Source of the DNA: Candidatus Borkfalkia stercoripullorum
GTDB lineage: Bacteria > Bacillota > Clostridia > Christensenellales > Borkfalkiaceae
DNA length: 58,528 bases
Assembly: GCA_019119395.1 (NCBI GenBank)
Contig: DWXC01000003.1
Coordinates: 1-58,528, forward strand
Reading direction: 5' to 3'
How positions within the stretch are numbered: the first letter of the stretch is position 1; each line of letters opens with the position of its first letter. The notes beneath the pieces were generated by a model. It was not told where the DNA came from and made no database searches. It was given only the letters and a program-made list of their open reading frames with translations. This document shows, one piece after another, positions 34,289-41,729 of this stretch. The translations under genes and the position numbers were made by a program.

Positions 34289-34320
34289 ACCGAAGGCTGC
34301 GGTTTTCCGCGGCCTTCGGT
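34289..34320 (+). terminator. Hairpin at the end of the purine operon
   Basis: A 14-bp stem (34289-34302 against 34307-34320, one G-U pair) with loop TTTT lies 6 bp after the purL stop. The T-run is absent (TCGTAT follows), so termination may be inefficient. Only about 40 bp separate it from the accessory island. Confidence 0.65.
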
Positions 34321-34362
34321 TCGTATATGAGAGGGGATGTTCACTTTGGTTAAAGCACTTTA

Positions 34363-34662
34363 TCAGCAGTCTATCCACTCGATTTCGCTTTCGGCTTCCC
34401 AAAAAGTTTTATTGTCCCATATTGGAGCAGCAAGAAACGCCTCGACGACATCCGCGCGTTTGTCGTAGGGTTTTGTCATAGTCCACAATGGGACATATGG
34501 AGTGGGGTTAGGGGGCTCGGGTTCCATTTGATCCAGAACAAGCGTAAAATTATTGTTCTTTACCCAACCTTGTATAAAATATTTAACTCCTTTGTAAAGG
34601 AACCACCTTTCGTCTCCATAGTAAAGTCCATCTACAAATTCGTTCACATTTCCGTCTATCAT
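34363..34662 (-). CDS. Small acidic hypothetical protein of the accessory island
   Basis: A 99-residue protein rich in Trp, Tyr, Asp and Glu (MIDGNVNEFVDGLYYGDERW; ending SEIEWIDC), pI visibly acidic, no membrane segment. Function not recognised. Acidic proteins of this size immediately downstream of an MGGRG-type protein could be an immunity partner or phage accessory (weak inference). ATG 34662 forms an ATGA overlap with a stop codon in the second frame of the preceding gene, suggesting original translational coupling. Confidence 0.6.
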   Translation of the reverse strand: MIDGNVNEFVDGLYYGDERWFLYKGVKYFIQGWVKNNNFTLVLDQMEPEPPNPTPYVPLWTMTKPYDKRADVVEAFLAAPIWDNKTFWEAESEIEWIDC

Positions 34663-34903
34663 TGTTCTGTCACTCCCTTAAAATATTTCTTGTAGAACTC
34701 ATATTCTTGTTTAGATATATCCTCATTTCATGGAAAGAGCCGTCGGGTTTTAGTTTGATATATACGTTGCTTGTATGTGATTCTTCGGGCAAAGAGTGTT
34801 TACCGCCTATGCCTTTCAGTACCTTAACGCCATTGATTTTACCGACTGTTTTGTATGTGTATGCAACGTTGTTGCCGCTTGCAAAAGTGCCGCGCCCGCC
34901 CAT
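34659..34903 (-). pseudogene. MGGRG-type small protein, probably frameshifted near its C-terminus
   Basis: It starts MGGRGTFASGN, a beginning common in small phage or conjugative-element proteins, and continues to KLKPDGSFHEMRIY in one frame, which ends at 34670 after an unlikely tail (LNKNMSSTRN). The +2 frame over the same stretch reads ISKQEYEFYKKYFKGVTEQ and stops in an ATGA overlap with the next gene's ATG, so I infer a one-base loss around 34715-34730. Its start overlaps the DUF4417 stop (TAATG). Function unknown; a toxin-like or head-morphogenesis-associated role is speculation. Confidence 0.5.
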
Positions 34904-35520
34904 TATCTCACCGCCTTTCTCGATGAGAAATAATCTACGGGGATAATGTTCCCGCGCATTTCGGCAAACGGAGTACCGAAACAGATGATCGTTTCGGGGT
35001 TCAGTCTTTCGAGCATAGCGTCATAACCGCGCATGAATCCCGTTTTGTTTTTCTTGCAGCCTATCATGCCTATTGCTACGACTGCATTTTGTTCTACACC
35101 GTCAAAGCAGAAATCATAAGTGGGGGCGAGTCCCCAACTTACAGTAGGGTAGACTGTAAGTCCGTGCGATTGCCAATATGCGCCGCACCAGCGGTTTTTT
35201 GCGATATTCTCTATCTGACGCCAAAGCGGCATATCGGCGTAAAGAGAATAGTCGGGTGTAAGAAGAAATTTGTATTGCGAGTATTTGCGCAAACTCTTTT
35301 GCGGATTGTCGTAAATATGTTCGAAACGATAATCATCCACAAAGAAGTGCACGCCGCATTCACGGTTGTATTCTTCTTTCGATTTTGTGTCGGAACAGGC
35401 GATGAGTTTTACGTCGCTTACAATAGGCTGACGCTTAACGATCGGTATGTTCCATTTTCCTGAGCACGGATACTCATTGCGCAGGAAAGTTTGTTTCAGT
35501 CTTACTTCGTTTGAGTGCAT
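34903..35520 (-). CDS. DUF4417 protein
   Basis: A 205-residue protein matching the DUF4417 pattern: HFFVDDYRFEHIYDNP, KFLLTPDYSLYADMPLWRQ, NRWCGAYWQ, PTVSW, FCFDGVEQNAVVAIG and RLNPETIICFG. The family is common in phages and integrative elements of Firmicutes; its activity is unknown. ATG 35520 was chosen because a perfect AGGAGGT lies 7 nt upstream. Its codon use is AT-richer than that of the purine genes. Confidence 0.85.
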   Translation of the reverse strand: MHSNEVRLKQTFLRNEYPCSGKWNIPIVKRQPIVSDVKLIACSDTKSKEEYNRECGVHFFVDDYRFEHIYDNPQKSLRKYSQYKFLLTPDYSLYADMPLWRQIENIAKNRWCGAYWQSHGLTVYPTVSWGLAPTYDFCFDGVEQNAVVAIGMIGCKKNKTGFMRGYDAMLERLNPETIICFGTPFAEMRGNIIPVDYFSSRKAVR

Positions 35521-35541
35521 ATACTGCACCTCCTGTTAAAA

Positions 35542-35580
35542 ATGTCAACCTTTGGTTGCCGTCAAGAAAATTGTTGACAT
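35542..35580. repeat. Nested palindromes between DUF4417 and the plus-strand promoter
   Basis: ATGTCAAC (35542-35549) is inverted as GTTGACAT (35573-35580), and CAACC-TTT-GGTTG (35546-35558) forms an inner palindrome. The right arm contains the -35 box of the plus-strand promoter, so this is a candidate operator, possibly for the island's XRE repressor. Confidence 0.55.
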
Positions 35581-35602
35581 AAAAGACAGGATTTGCTACA
35601 AT
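35574..35602 (+). promoter_or_regulatory. Near-consensus promoter on the plus strand of the island
   Basis: TTGACA (35574-35579), a 17-bp spacer and TACAAT (35597-35602). It points away from DUF4417 and against the immA gene; no convincing protein-coding gene lies downstream. Confidence 0.8.
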
Positions 35603-35608
35603 ACATAT

Positions 35609-35671
35609 GTCATGGATGTGTTATAGCATTCATCCCGAAAGGTCTTGATCTGATCGTTGCAGCGATTTTTT
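35609..35671 (+). ncRNA. Candidate short RNA of about 60 nt
   Basis: It would start about 7 nt after the -10 box and end at a small hairpin (ATCGT-TGCA-GCGAT, 35653-35666) running into six Ts (35666-35671). A 13-codon ORF (ATG 35607, MSWMCYSIHPERS) overlaps it, but its ATG precedes the predicted start site and it lacks a ribosome site. Function unknown; it could be a leader remnant. Confidence 0.4.
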
Positions 35672-35708
35672 CAAGGCTTTTCTTTTATGTTTTTCTCTGA
35701 AATTAAAT

Positions 35709-36257
35709 TTAAGCAGACTTTGAATTTTTTATTTTTTCGCGTTCAACGGCGCGCAGTTGCGAATCAGCGCACGCCAAAGAAACGGCGCAAGACTTATGAA
35801 TTTCATTTGAAGACATCCCGTCTATCAAATAGGACGGGGCAAGCAGTTCGCCGCCAAATACGTTGGCTTGCCATTCCGAATTTCGGTAACACGGAATTTT
35901 ACCGATTGGATCGGATTGACAAAACTCGATTGATCCCTCATCGTGCATAAAAAAATGACCGATTTCATGCGCGAGAGTCAAACGGTCGCGCCCGTTTCCG
36001 TGACATGCGCCGATATATACATCCTCACGGATGCATATCTTGTTTTCACTTGGGACGGTTTTGCCATGCAGTTCGCCCATTTCTTCCTGTGGGCAAATTT
36101 CGAGTATAAAACCTGAAAATACTTCGGGCAATATTCTTTCAATGAACCAGATAATGTCGAAGTATAAATCATTTTCGACACCCAAAGCACGGCGGATTCC
36201 TCTGACAAATGTTCAAATCTCTTGCCGTGATGTAGGTTTAACCGGGATCCCGCTCAT
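35709..36257 (-). pseudogene. ImmA/IrrE-type metallopeptidase with an in-frame stop
   Basis: The frame from ATG 36257 (ATGA overlap with the XRE gene) reads MSGIPVKPTSRQEI, then TGA (36213-36215), then TFVRGIRRALGVENDLYFD and onward to 35709. The zinc-peptidase motif AHEIGHFFMH is intact. The upstream residues and ATGA coupling match the family, so TGA probably replaces a sense codon such as CGA. Reinitiation at TTG 36185 could still make a 158-residue protein. ImmA-type proteases cleave the partner XRE repressor to induce mobile elements. Confidence 0.85.
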
Positions 36258-36613
36258 TTGTTTTCCTCGTTTTGCATCAATTTTTTAATTGCGTCTAACT
36301 GTTCATCGGTTAAATCGCTGAAAGAGCGTGCGAATGATACTGCAAGTTTTTTGGCGTTAGGCGAGGCCTCTCCGAAATCAAGTATAACTGCTTTCTCAGA
36401 AGCAGAAATGGCTTCATCCAGAGCATCTTCCTGGGAAGGGGTAAGCCGATAGGCTGAGCGGATCTTTAAATTCCACTCGTAGGGCATTTTTTTCTTTCCG
36501 AGTTCTACCGCAGACAAAAACGACGGAGTAACGCCAAGTTTTTGCGCCATTGTCAAAAGTACTTCGCCTTGATCGATGCGTAATTTTTTAAGAAATTTAC
36601 CGATTTCAGTCAT
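36254..36613 (-). CDS. XRE-family repressor-like regulator
   Basis: A 119-residue protein with an N-terminal HTH (MAQKLGVTPSFLSAVELGKKKMP, about 22-44) and a C-terminal region rich in Ala, Asp and Glu ending SDLTDEQLDAIKKLMQ. The gene overlaps immA by 4 bp. An XRE-ImmA pair is the usual lysogeny control unit of ICEBs1-like elements and prophages. RBS AGAGGTG. It diverges from nrdR. Confidence 0.88.
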   Translation of the reverse strand: MTEIGKFLKKLRIDQGEVLLTMAQKLGVTPSFLSAVELGKKKMPYEWNLKIRSAYRLTPSQEDALDEAISASEKAVILDFGEASPNAKKLAVSFARSFSDLTDEQLDAIKKLMQNEENK

Positions 36614-36645
36614 AATTAAACACCTCTATGTTTCATTGTAAGCAT

Positions 36646-36674
36646 ATGATAGCACATGAATTCATAAAATTCAA
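36646..36674 (-). promoter_or_regulatory. Promoter of the XRE-immA unit
   Basis: Minus-strand TTGAAT (36674-36669), 17-bp spacer, TATCAT (36651-36646). Near-palindromic AACCAATTAGTT lies just upstream of the -35 box and could be an autoregulatory site. Confidence 0.65.
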
Positions 36675-36789
36675 CTAATTGGTTCAATATTTTTACTTAA
36701 ATGTTTAAAACGCTTCCAAAGTTGATTCATCTTTTTGCCGCGCGATCGGCGAAGCGCATGCCAAAAACAGGTAAAATTTGCACAAATGC

Positions 36790-36818
36790 TTTACTTTTCG
36801 GCGATATTGTGTTATACT
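36790..36818 (+). promoter_or_regulatory. Promoter of nrdR
   Basis: TTTACT (36790-36795), 17-bp spacer, TATACT (36813-36818), about 37 nt of leader before the ATG. No complete tandem NrdR box is evident. Confidence 0.6.
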
Positions 36819-36861
36819 TATCTTCAATAACACAAGCGGTTGCGTATCGGAGAAAGTATTT

Positions 36862-37347
36862 ATGAAATGTATGTATTGCGGATGCACGGAAAGCAAGGTC
36901 ATCGACAGCCGTTCCACGGACGAGGGGCGCACCATACGCAGAAGGCGCGAGTGTATGCAGTGCGGCAGGCGCTTCACAACGTATGAAACCATCGAAACGA
37001 CCCCCGTGCTCGTCATCAAAAACGACGGGACGAGGCAGGCTTTCGACGCGAACAAGATCAAAAACGGCATTATAAAAGCGTGCGAAAAGAGGCCCGTTTC
37101 CCTTTCCAAGATCGACAAACTCGTCGAGGATATCAAAAAGGAGGTCTACAACTCGCTCGAGCAGGAGATCTCTTCCAAGCGTATCGGCGAAATGGTCATG
37201 GAGGGGCTTCGCGGAATCGACGAGGTCGCTTACGTCCGCTATGCGTCCGTATACAGGCAGTTTACAGACATCTCTTCCTTTATGCGCGAACTGGAAACGC
37301 TCATGCAGCATAAAGACAATAAATCAGACGAAAAACAGCCCGAATGA
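36862..37347 (+). CDS. nrdR: Transcriptional repressor NrdR
   Basis: Zinc- and nucleotide-binding repressor of ribonucleotide reductase genes. The 161-residue protein has the zinc ribbon (CMYCGC at 3-8, [12 protein letters not shown] at about 33-44) and an ATP-cone starting [17 protein letters not shown] 36862 was chosen because it begins at the ribbon; the frame extends upstream to 36778 without similarity. RBS CGGAG. Its stop codon lies within the loop of a terminator hairpin. Confidence 0.95.
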   Translation: MKCMYCGCTESKVIDSRSTDEGRTIRRRRECMQCGRRFTTYETIETTPVLVIKNDGTRQAFDANKIKNGIIKACEKRPVSLSKIDKLVEDIKKEVYNSLEQEISSKRIGEMVMEGLRGIDEVAYVRYASVYRQFTDISSFMRELETLMQHKDNKSDEKQPE

Positions 37348-37358
37348 CGGGCTTTTTT
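37337..37358 (+). terminator. Intrinsic terminator overlapping the nrdR stop codon
   Basis: AGCCCG (37337-37342), loop AATGA, CGGGCT (37348-37353), then T-run to 37358. The loop contains the nrdR TGA. The ispG ATG is only 18 nt downstream, so a terminator sits directly in front of ispG. Confidence 0.75.
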
Positions 37359-37375
37359 CTTCGTTTCAGGGAAAT

Positions 37376-38419
37376 ATGACGAAAAAAATTTTTGTAGGCA
37401 ACGTTCCCGTGGGCGGGGGCGAACGCGTGAAAATACAATCGATGACGACTGCAAAGACGAGCGACGTGCCCGCCGTTCTGAAACAAATAAACGCCTTGGC
37501 AAATGCGGGGTGCGACATCGTGCGCGTCGCCGTGCCCGACGAGGCGGCGGCGAGGGCGGTCAGGGAAATTAAGGCGGCGTCGCCTCTTCCCGTCGTCGCG
37601 GATATCCATTTTTCGGCAAGGCTCGCGGTGCTCGCCATTGAAAACGGGGCGGATAAAGTGCGCATCAATCCCGGCAATATCGGCGGCGAAGACAAAATCG
37701 CGCTCGTTGCCGACTGCGTAAAGGCGCATCGTATCCCCGTGCGGGTGGGCGCGAATACGGGCAGCATCGAAAAGGGGTTTCTCGAAAAATACGGGAAGAA
37801 CGAATTTTCCCTCGTGGAGAGCGCGCTTTATAACGTGGGCATCCTCGAAAAGCACGGCATATCCGACATTGCGATTTCGGTGAAAGCGTCCGACGTGCCG
37901 CTCACCGTGCGCGCGTACAAACTTCTCTCGCAGAGGTGCGATTATCCGCTGCACCTCGGCGTTACGGAGGCGGGCACGAAGGAGAGCGGCGTGGTCAAGA
38001 GCAGCATCGGCATAGGCGCGCTGCTTTTGGACGGCATAGGGGACACGATACGCGTTTCCCTGTCGGCAGACCCCGTGGAAGAGATCTACGCCGCCAGGCG
38101 CATTTTGCGCGCGCTCGGGTTGGAAGAGGACTATGCCGACGTGATCGCCTGCCCGACCTGCGGGCGGTGCGAGTGGGACTGCATGGCGCTCGCCGAAAAG
38201 GTGGAAAAGAGGGCCTTCGGCGCGAAAAAGAAGTGCAGGATCGCCGTGATGGGCTGTATCGTGAACGGCCCCGGCGAGGCTGCGGACGCCGATATCGGCA
38301 TCGCGGGCGGGAAAGATTCCTGCCTGATCTTCCGCAAAGGCGTGCCCGAGACAAAAGTTCCGCGGGAGCGCGCGGAAGAAGAATTTATGAAGCGAGTGGA
38401 CGGGCTTTTAGGAAAGTGA
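37376..38419 (+). CDS. ispG: (E)-4-hydroxy-3-methylbut-2-enyl-diphosphate synthase
   Basis: An iron-sulfur enzyme of the MEP isoprenoid pathway, making HMBPP. The 347-residue length fits the two-domain bacterial form. It has QSMTTAKTSDV and VADIHFS in the TIM barrel and [4Fe-4S] ligands in CPTCGRCEWDC and VMGCIVNGPGE. ATG 37376 (weak GGGAA site) was chosen; the frame continues upstream through nrdR without similarity. ispG next to polC and rimP is common in Clostridia. Confidence 0.95.
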   Translation: MTKKIFVGNVPVGGGERVKIQSMTTAKTSDVPAVLKQINALANAGCDIVRVAVPDEAAARAVREIKAASPLPVVADIHFSARLAVLAIENGADKVRINPGNIGGEDKIALVADCVKAHRIPVRVGANTGSIEKGFLEKYGKNEFSLVESALYNVGILEKHGISDIAISVKASDVPLTVRAYKLLSQRCDYPLHLGVTEAGTKESGVVKSSIGIGALLLDGIGDTIRVSLSADPVEEIYAARRILRALGLEEDYADVIACPTCGRCEWDCMALAEKVEKRAFGAKKKCRIAVMGCIVNGPGEAADADIGIAGGKDSCLIFRKGVPETKVPRERAEEEFMKRVDGLLGK

Positions 38420-38422
38420 CGC

Positions 38423-39958
38423 ATGACGAGAGAGGAATTTTTGGAACGGCTGCACGGGAGGGAAAATTTCGGGCGCGCCGTGCTCAATAAGATAGAGATC
38501 GATAAGGACAAGCGGCGCTGTGAATTCACGCTGGTGACGGACGCCGCATATACGCCCGAGGACGAGGCTTTTGCGGAAAAACTGGCGCGGGAAGCGGTGC
38601 CCGCTTCGCTCGCCGTTTCGGTGAAGATCTCCAAGCTGGTCGCGGACGCGCAGCTGGTGCGGCACAAGATCGTCGAATACCTGTCGCAAAATCACCGCGC
38701 CGCGGCGGCGTTCGTCACGGCGGAGGACATCGGCGTCGAACAGAGCGGGGGCACGGTCAGATTCACGTTCGGCGTGGACGAGGAGGAGAAAAGGTTTTTC
38801 GAGACGCGCGGCATCGTCGAGGGCGTCGCCGCCATGCTGGAAAACAGTTTCTGCAACAAGTTCGAGGGCGCGCTCGTTTATAAGGACAAGGGCGAAATTC
38901 CGGACGAGACGGAGGAAACGGATGAGGACGACGAGCCGCTCGATTACCGCCCCGCGCGCACCTTCAAAATACACGACTTCGAGCCGATAGACTTTGCCGA
39001 CGTGCCCAAAGTCGCGACCTATATCAAAGACTGTACATTCCGTTCCACATCTCTGACGGTGTGCGGGAAGATCGAATTCATACAGGAGCGCACCTCGCAG
39101 AAAGGAAAGCCGTACCTTCGTTTCACCGTTTCCGACCCGACGGCGCGCATGAGCTTTTCCTATTTCATCAAAAAGAAAACGGAAGAAAAGGTGCGCGCGC
39201 TGCAACCGGGAGACTGGATCGTCTGCACGGGCGAGAACGAATTTTTCAACGACCGCCTGAGTTTTACCGCGCGGTATGTGAACAGGGGAAACCCGCCGCC
39301 CGACTTCGTGCCCGAAAAACTGCCGACGAAAGCCGTGCCCGCGCACTATAAAGTCGTCGCGCCCGAAAAACTGACCGACTACAATCAGATGAATCTGTTT
39401 GACAGGAGCGTCATTCCCGACTGTCTGAAAGAAAACACCTTCGTGGTTTTCGACCTGGAAACGACGGGGCTGGTCAATATCCCGACGAACGGAAAGATGG
39501 ACGCGATCACGGAGATCGGCGCGGTCAAGATCATAGACGGGGAGATCCGCGAGCGGTTCACCACCCTCGTCAACCCCGAGCGCGCGCTTTCGGAAGAGAT
39601 CGTAAAGCTTACCGGCATCACCGACGACATGGTGAAGGACGCGCCCAAGATCGGCGAGGTCATTCCCGATTTTTATAAATTCTGCGACGGGTGCTTCCTC
39701 GTCGGGCACAACGTGCAGTTCGACTACCGCTTTATACAGTACTACGGCGCGCAGGAAGATTACGCCTTCGAGCAGAAAACGTTCGACACGCTGTCCATCG
39801 CACAGTCGGAATTGTTCCTTAAAAACTACAAACTGGATACGATCGCCGACCATTACGGCATCGTGTTCAACCACCACAGGGCGTGCGACGACGCGTTGAC
39901 CACGGCAAAAATATTTATCGAGCTGATAAAAGCGAAAAAATGCTTGCCAAACGCTTAA
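38423..39958 (+). CDS. PolC-derived OB-fold plus DnaQ-like exonuclease, no polymerase
   Basis: A 511-residue protein occupying the polC locus (between ispG and rimP). It keeps a PolC-like N-terminal region (about 1-190), an OB fold (about 205-295; TVCGKIEFIQERTSQKGKPY) and a proofreading exonuclease (about 330-508) with FDLETTGL, VGHNVQFDYRF and HHRACDDA (ExoI, II and III). The PHP domain that PolC places around the exonuclease and the whole alpha polymerase part are missing. The frame ends cleanly and the rimP promoter begins at once. It may be a stand-alone proofreading subunit (inference). Confidence 0.82.
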   Translation: MTREEFLERLHGRENFGRAVLNKIEIDKDKRRCEFTLVTDAAYTPEDEAFAEKLAREAVPASLAVSVKISKLVADAQLVRHKIVEYLSQNHRAAAAFVTAEDIGVEQSGGTVRFTFGVDEEEKRFFETRGIVEGVAAMLENSFCNKFEGALVYKDKGEIPDETEETDEDDEPLDYRPARTFKIHDFEPIDFADVPKVATYIKDCTFRSTSLTVCGKIEFIQERTSQKGKPYLRFTVSDPTARMSFSYFIKKKTEEKVRALQPGDWIVCTGENEFFNDRLSFTARYVNRGNPPPDFVPEKLPTKAVPAHYKVVAPEKLTDYNQMNLFDRSVIPDCLKENTFVVFDLETTGLVNIPTNGKMDAITEIGAVKIIDGEIRERFTTLVNPERALSEEIVKLTGITDDMVKDAPKIGEVIPDFYKFCDGCFLVGHNVQFDYRFIQYYGAQEDYAFEQKTFDTLSIAQSELFLKNYKLDTIADHYGIVFNHHRACDDALTTAKIFIELIKAKKCLPNA

Positions 39959-39972
39959 CGGTATGGTATAAT
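39944..39972 (+). promoter_or_regulatory. Promoter of the rimP-nusA-infB operon
   Basis: TTGCCA (39944-39949), 17-bp spacer and TATAAT (39967-39972) with an upstream TGG (extended -10). The -35 box overlaps the last codons of the exonuclease gene. Confidence 0.85.
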
Positions 39973-39996
39973 ATACATACTGAATACGTTAGCTTG

Positions 39997-40031
39997 AGAT
40001 TGAGAGTGGGTCACCGCTCTCAAATCTTTTT
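39997..40031 (+). promoter_or_regulatory. rimP leader hairpin (terminator-like)
   Basis: AGATTGAGAG (39997-40006) pairs with CTCTCAAATCT (40017-40027; one bulged base) around GTGGG-like loop sequence, followed by Ts. A GAGAGTGGG-type hairpin in this spot is common upstream of rimP/ylxS in Firmicutes and may attenuate the operon. Confidence 0.65.
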
Positions 40032-40066
40032 ATGTGCGGGTTTTTCCGCAAAGAAAGGAGCGGGAC

Positions 40067-40543
40067 ATGAAAGTCAAAAGCGCGGAAGAGATCGAAAAGG
40101 CGCTCGCGCCGGTCGCGGAAGAGATCGGGGTCGGGATTTACGAGATCGTGTTCAAACAGGGGAAAAATCCTTCGTTGACCGTGTTTCTGGATACGGAAAA
40201 GGAGGGCGGGATCGACCTGGATACCTGCGAAAAATTCCATAACGCGATCGACCCCGTGCTGGACGAGCTCGACCCGACGTACGGGCAGCCGTATACGCTC
40301 AACGTGAGCAGCCCGGGCATAGACCGGCCTTTCAAAAAGGACAGCGATTATCTCCGCCATATCGGAAAAAAGGTGGAGATCAAACTGTACGCGCCGATGA
40401 AAGGCGAGAAATTTTTTGAAGCCGTCCTTTTGGAGTACAATCCCGCGGCGGGCAACGTGACCGTGGAAAAGAAAGGGGAAACTTTCAAGCTGAATCTTTC
40501 GCAAATCGTGAAAATGTCCGAAGCGATCGAATTCGATCAATGA
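40067..40543 (+). CDS. rimP: Ribosome maturation factor RimP
   Basis: Needed for 30S subunit maturation. 158 residues with the conserved LTVFLDTEKEGGIDLDTCEKF and the YTLNVSSPGIDRPF hallmark (about 88-101), then an Sm-like C-terminal domain. ATG 40067 follows AAAGGAG. First gene of the operon. Confidence 0.95.
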   Translation: MKVKSAEEIEKALAPVAEEIGVGIYEIVFKQGKNPSLTVFLDTEKEGGIDLDTCEKFHNAIDPVLDELDPTYGQPYTLNVSSPGIDRPFKKDSDYLRHIGKKVEIKLYAPMKGEKFFEAVLLEYNPAAGNVTVEKKGETFKLNLSQIVKMSEAIEFDQ

Positions 40544-40588
40544 GGAAAACCCAACAATACATTTCATTAAAACATCGAGGAGACGACA

Positions 40589-41704
40589 ATGGTTAACAAG
40601 GAGTTCTTTGCAGCGCTCGAAGATCTGGAAGCGGAAAAGGGGATCAGCAGCGAGATATTTTTGGACGCGCTCCGCGGGGCGCTTGTCGCGGCGTACAAAA
40701 AACAGTACGACGGCGGCGCGGGCACGGTGGACGTCGCGCTCAACCCCGAAAAGGGCTCGATCAAATTTTATACGGTCAAAACGGCGGTGGAAGAGGTCAT
40801 CGACCCCGAGAAGGAGATCTCTCTCGCCGAAGCGCACACCCTGAAAAAGAGTTATAAACTCGGCGACGAAGTCAGGCAGGAGTTCGTGCCCAAGGACTTC
40901 GGCCGCATTGCCGCGCAGACCGCGAAACAGGTCATCCTGCAAAAGCTCCACGAAACGGAGCGCGACAATACGCTGAATGAGTATTCCGACAAGAAAGACG
41001 AGCTGATGACCTGCGTCGTCCGCAAGGTGGACTCGAAAAACGTGTACGTCGAACTCGGCAAGGGCCAGGTCGAGGGGGTCATGCTCCCGCAGGATCAGGT
41101 GCCCGGCGAAAAATATAACGTCAACGACCGCATCAAGGTCTACGTGAAGAATATCAAAAACAACGGCAGGAACGCGCAGGTGCTCGTTTCCCGCGCGTCG
41201 GCGGGCCTTGTGAAGAGGCTGTTCGAAAACGAAGTTCCCGAGATCAAGTCGGGTTCGGTCGTCGTGAAGGCGATCACGCGCGAGGCGGGCCAGCGCACGA
41301 AAATGGCGATCGCCAGCACGGATCCGCAGGTGGACGCCGTCGGCGCGTGCGTCGGCAACAAGGGCGCGCGCGTCAATGCGGTCGTTGCCGAGCTCGGCGG
41401 AGAGAAGGTGGACATTATTCAATGGAGCGAAAACCCGCTCGAATTCATCGCAAAGGCGCTTTCGCCTGCAAAGGTCATTTCGGTGACGCAGGTGGACGAA
41501 AAATCCGCCGTGGCGGTCGTGCCCGACGACAAACTTTCCCTGGCGATCGGCAGGGACGGGCAGAACGCCCGCCTTGCGGCGCGGCTCACGGGCTGGAAGA
41601 TCGACGTAAAGAGCGAGAGCGCGGCGGCAAAACTCGCCGCCATGCAGCAGGAAGCGGAAGAAGCGGAACCGGAAACGGCGGAGGACGCGCCCGAAGAGGA
41701 ATAA
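40589..41704 (+). CDS. nusA: Transcription termination/antitermination factor NusA
   Basis: RNA polymerase-binding elongation factor. 371 residues: N-terminal domain (1 to about 125), S1 domain (about 135-200; VEGVMLPQDQVPGEKYNVND) and two KH domains (to about 345; GACVGNKGARV, LAIGRDGQNARLA), then an acidic tail (EEAEEAEPETAEDAPEEE). It lacks the extra C-terminal repeats of proteobacterial NusA, as usual for Gram-positives. RBS GAGGAG. Confidence 0.96.
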   Translation: MVNKEFFAALEDLEAEKGISSEIFLDALRGALVAAYKKQYDGGAGTVDVALNPEKGSIKFYTVKTAVEEVIDPEKEISLAEAHTLKKSYKLGDEVRQEFVPKDFGRIAAQTAKQVILQKLHETERDNTLNEYSDKKDELMTCVVRKVDSKNVYVELGKGQVEGVMLPQDQVPGEKYNVNDRIKVYVKNIKNNGRNAQVLVSRASAGLVKRLFENEVPEIKSGSVVVKAITREAGQRTKMAIASTDPQVDAVGACVGNKGARVNAVVAELGGEKVDIIQWSENPLEFIAKALSPAKVISVTQVDEKSAVAVVPDDKLSLAIGRDGQNARLAARLTGWKIDVKSESAAAKLAAMQQEAEEAEPETAEDAPEEE

Positions 41705-41729
41705 GGGGCGCTTTTGAGAGAGGTGCGGC

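Noticed and set aside
30533-34402. A 1289-codon open frame on the minus strand, longer than purL itself
   Set aside because: It is the mirror of purL codon bias in GC-rich DNA; no domain is recognisable and it lacks a plausible start context.
35657-35950. A 97-codon plus-strand frame downstream of the strong island promoter
   Set aside because: It is antisense to the conserved ImmA coding sequence, has no ribosome site, and begins after a terminator-like hairpin.
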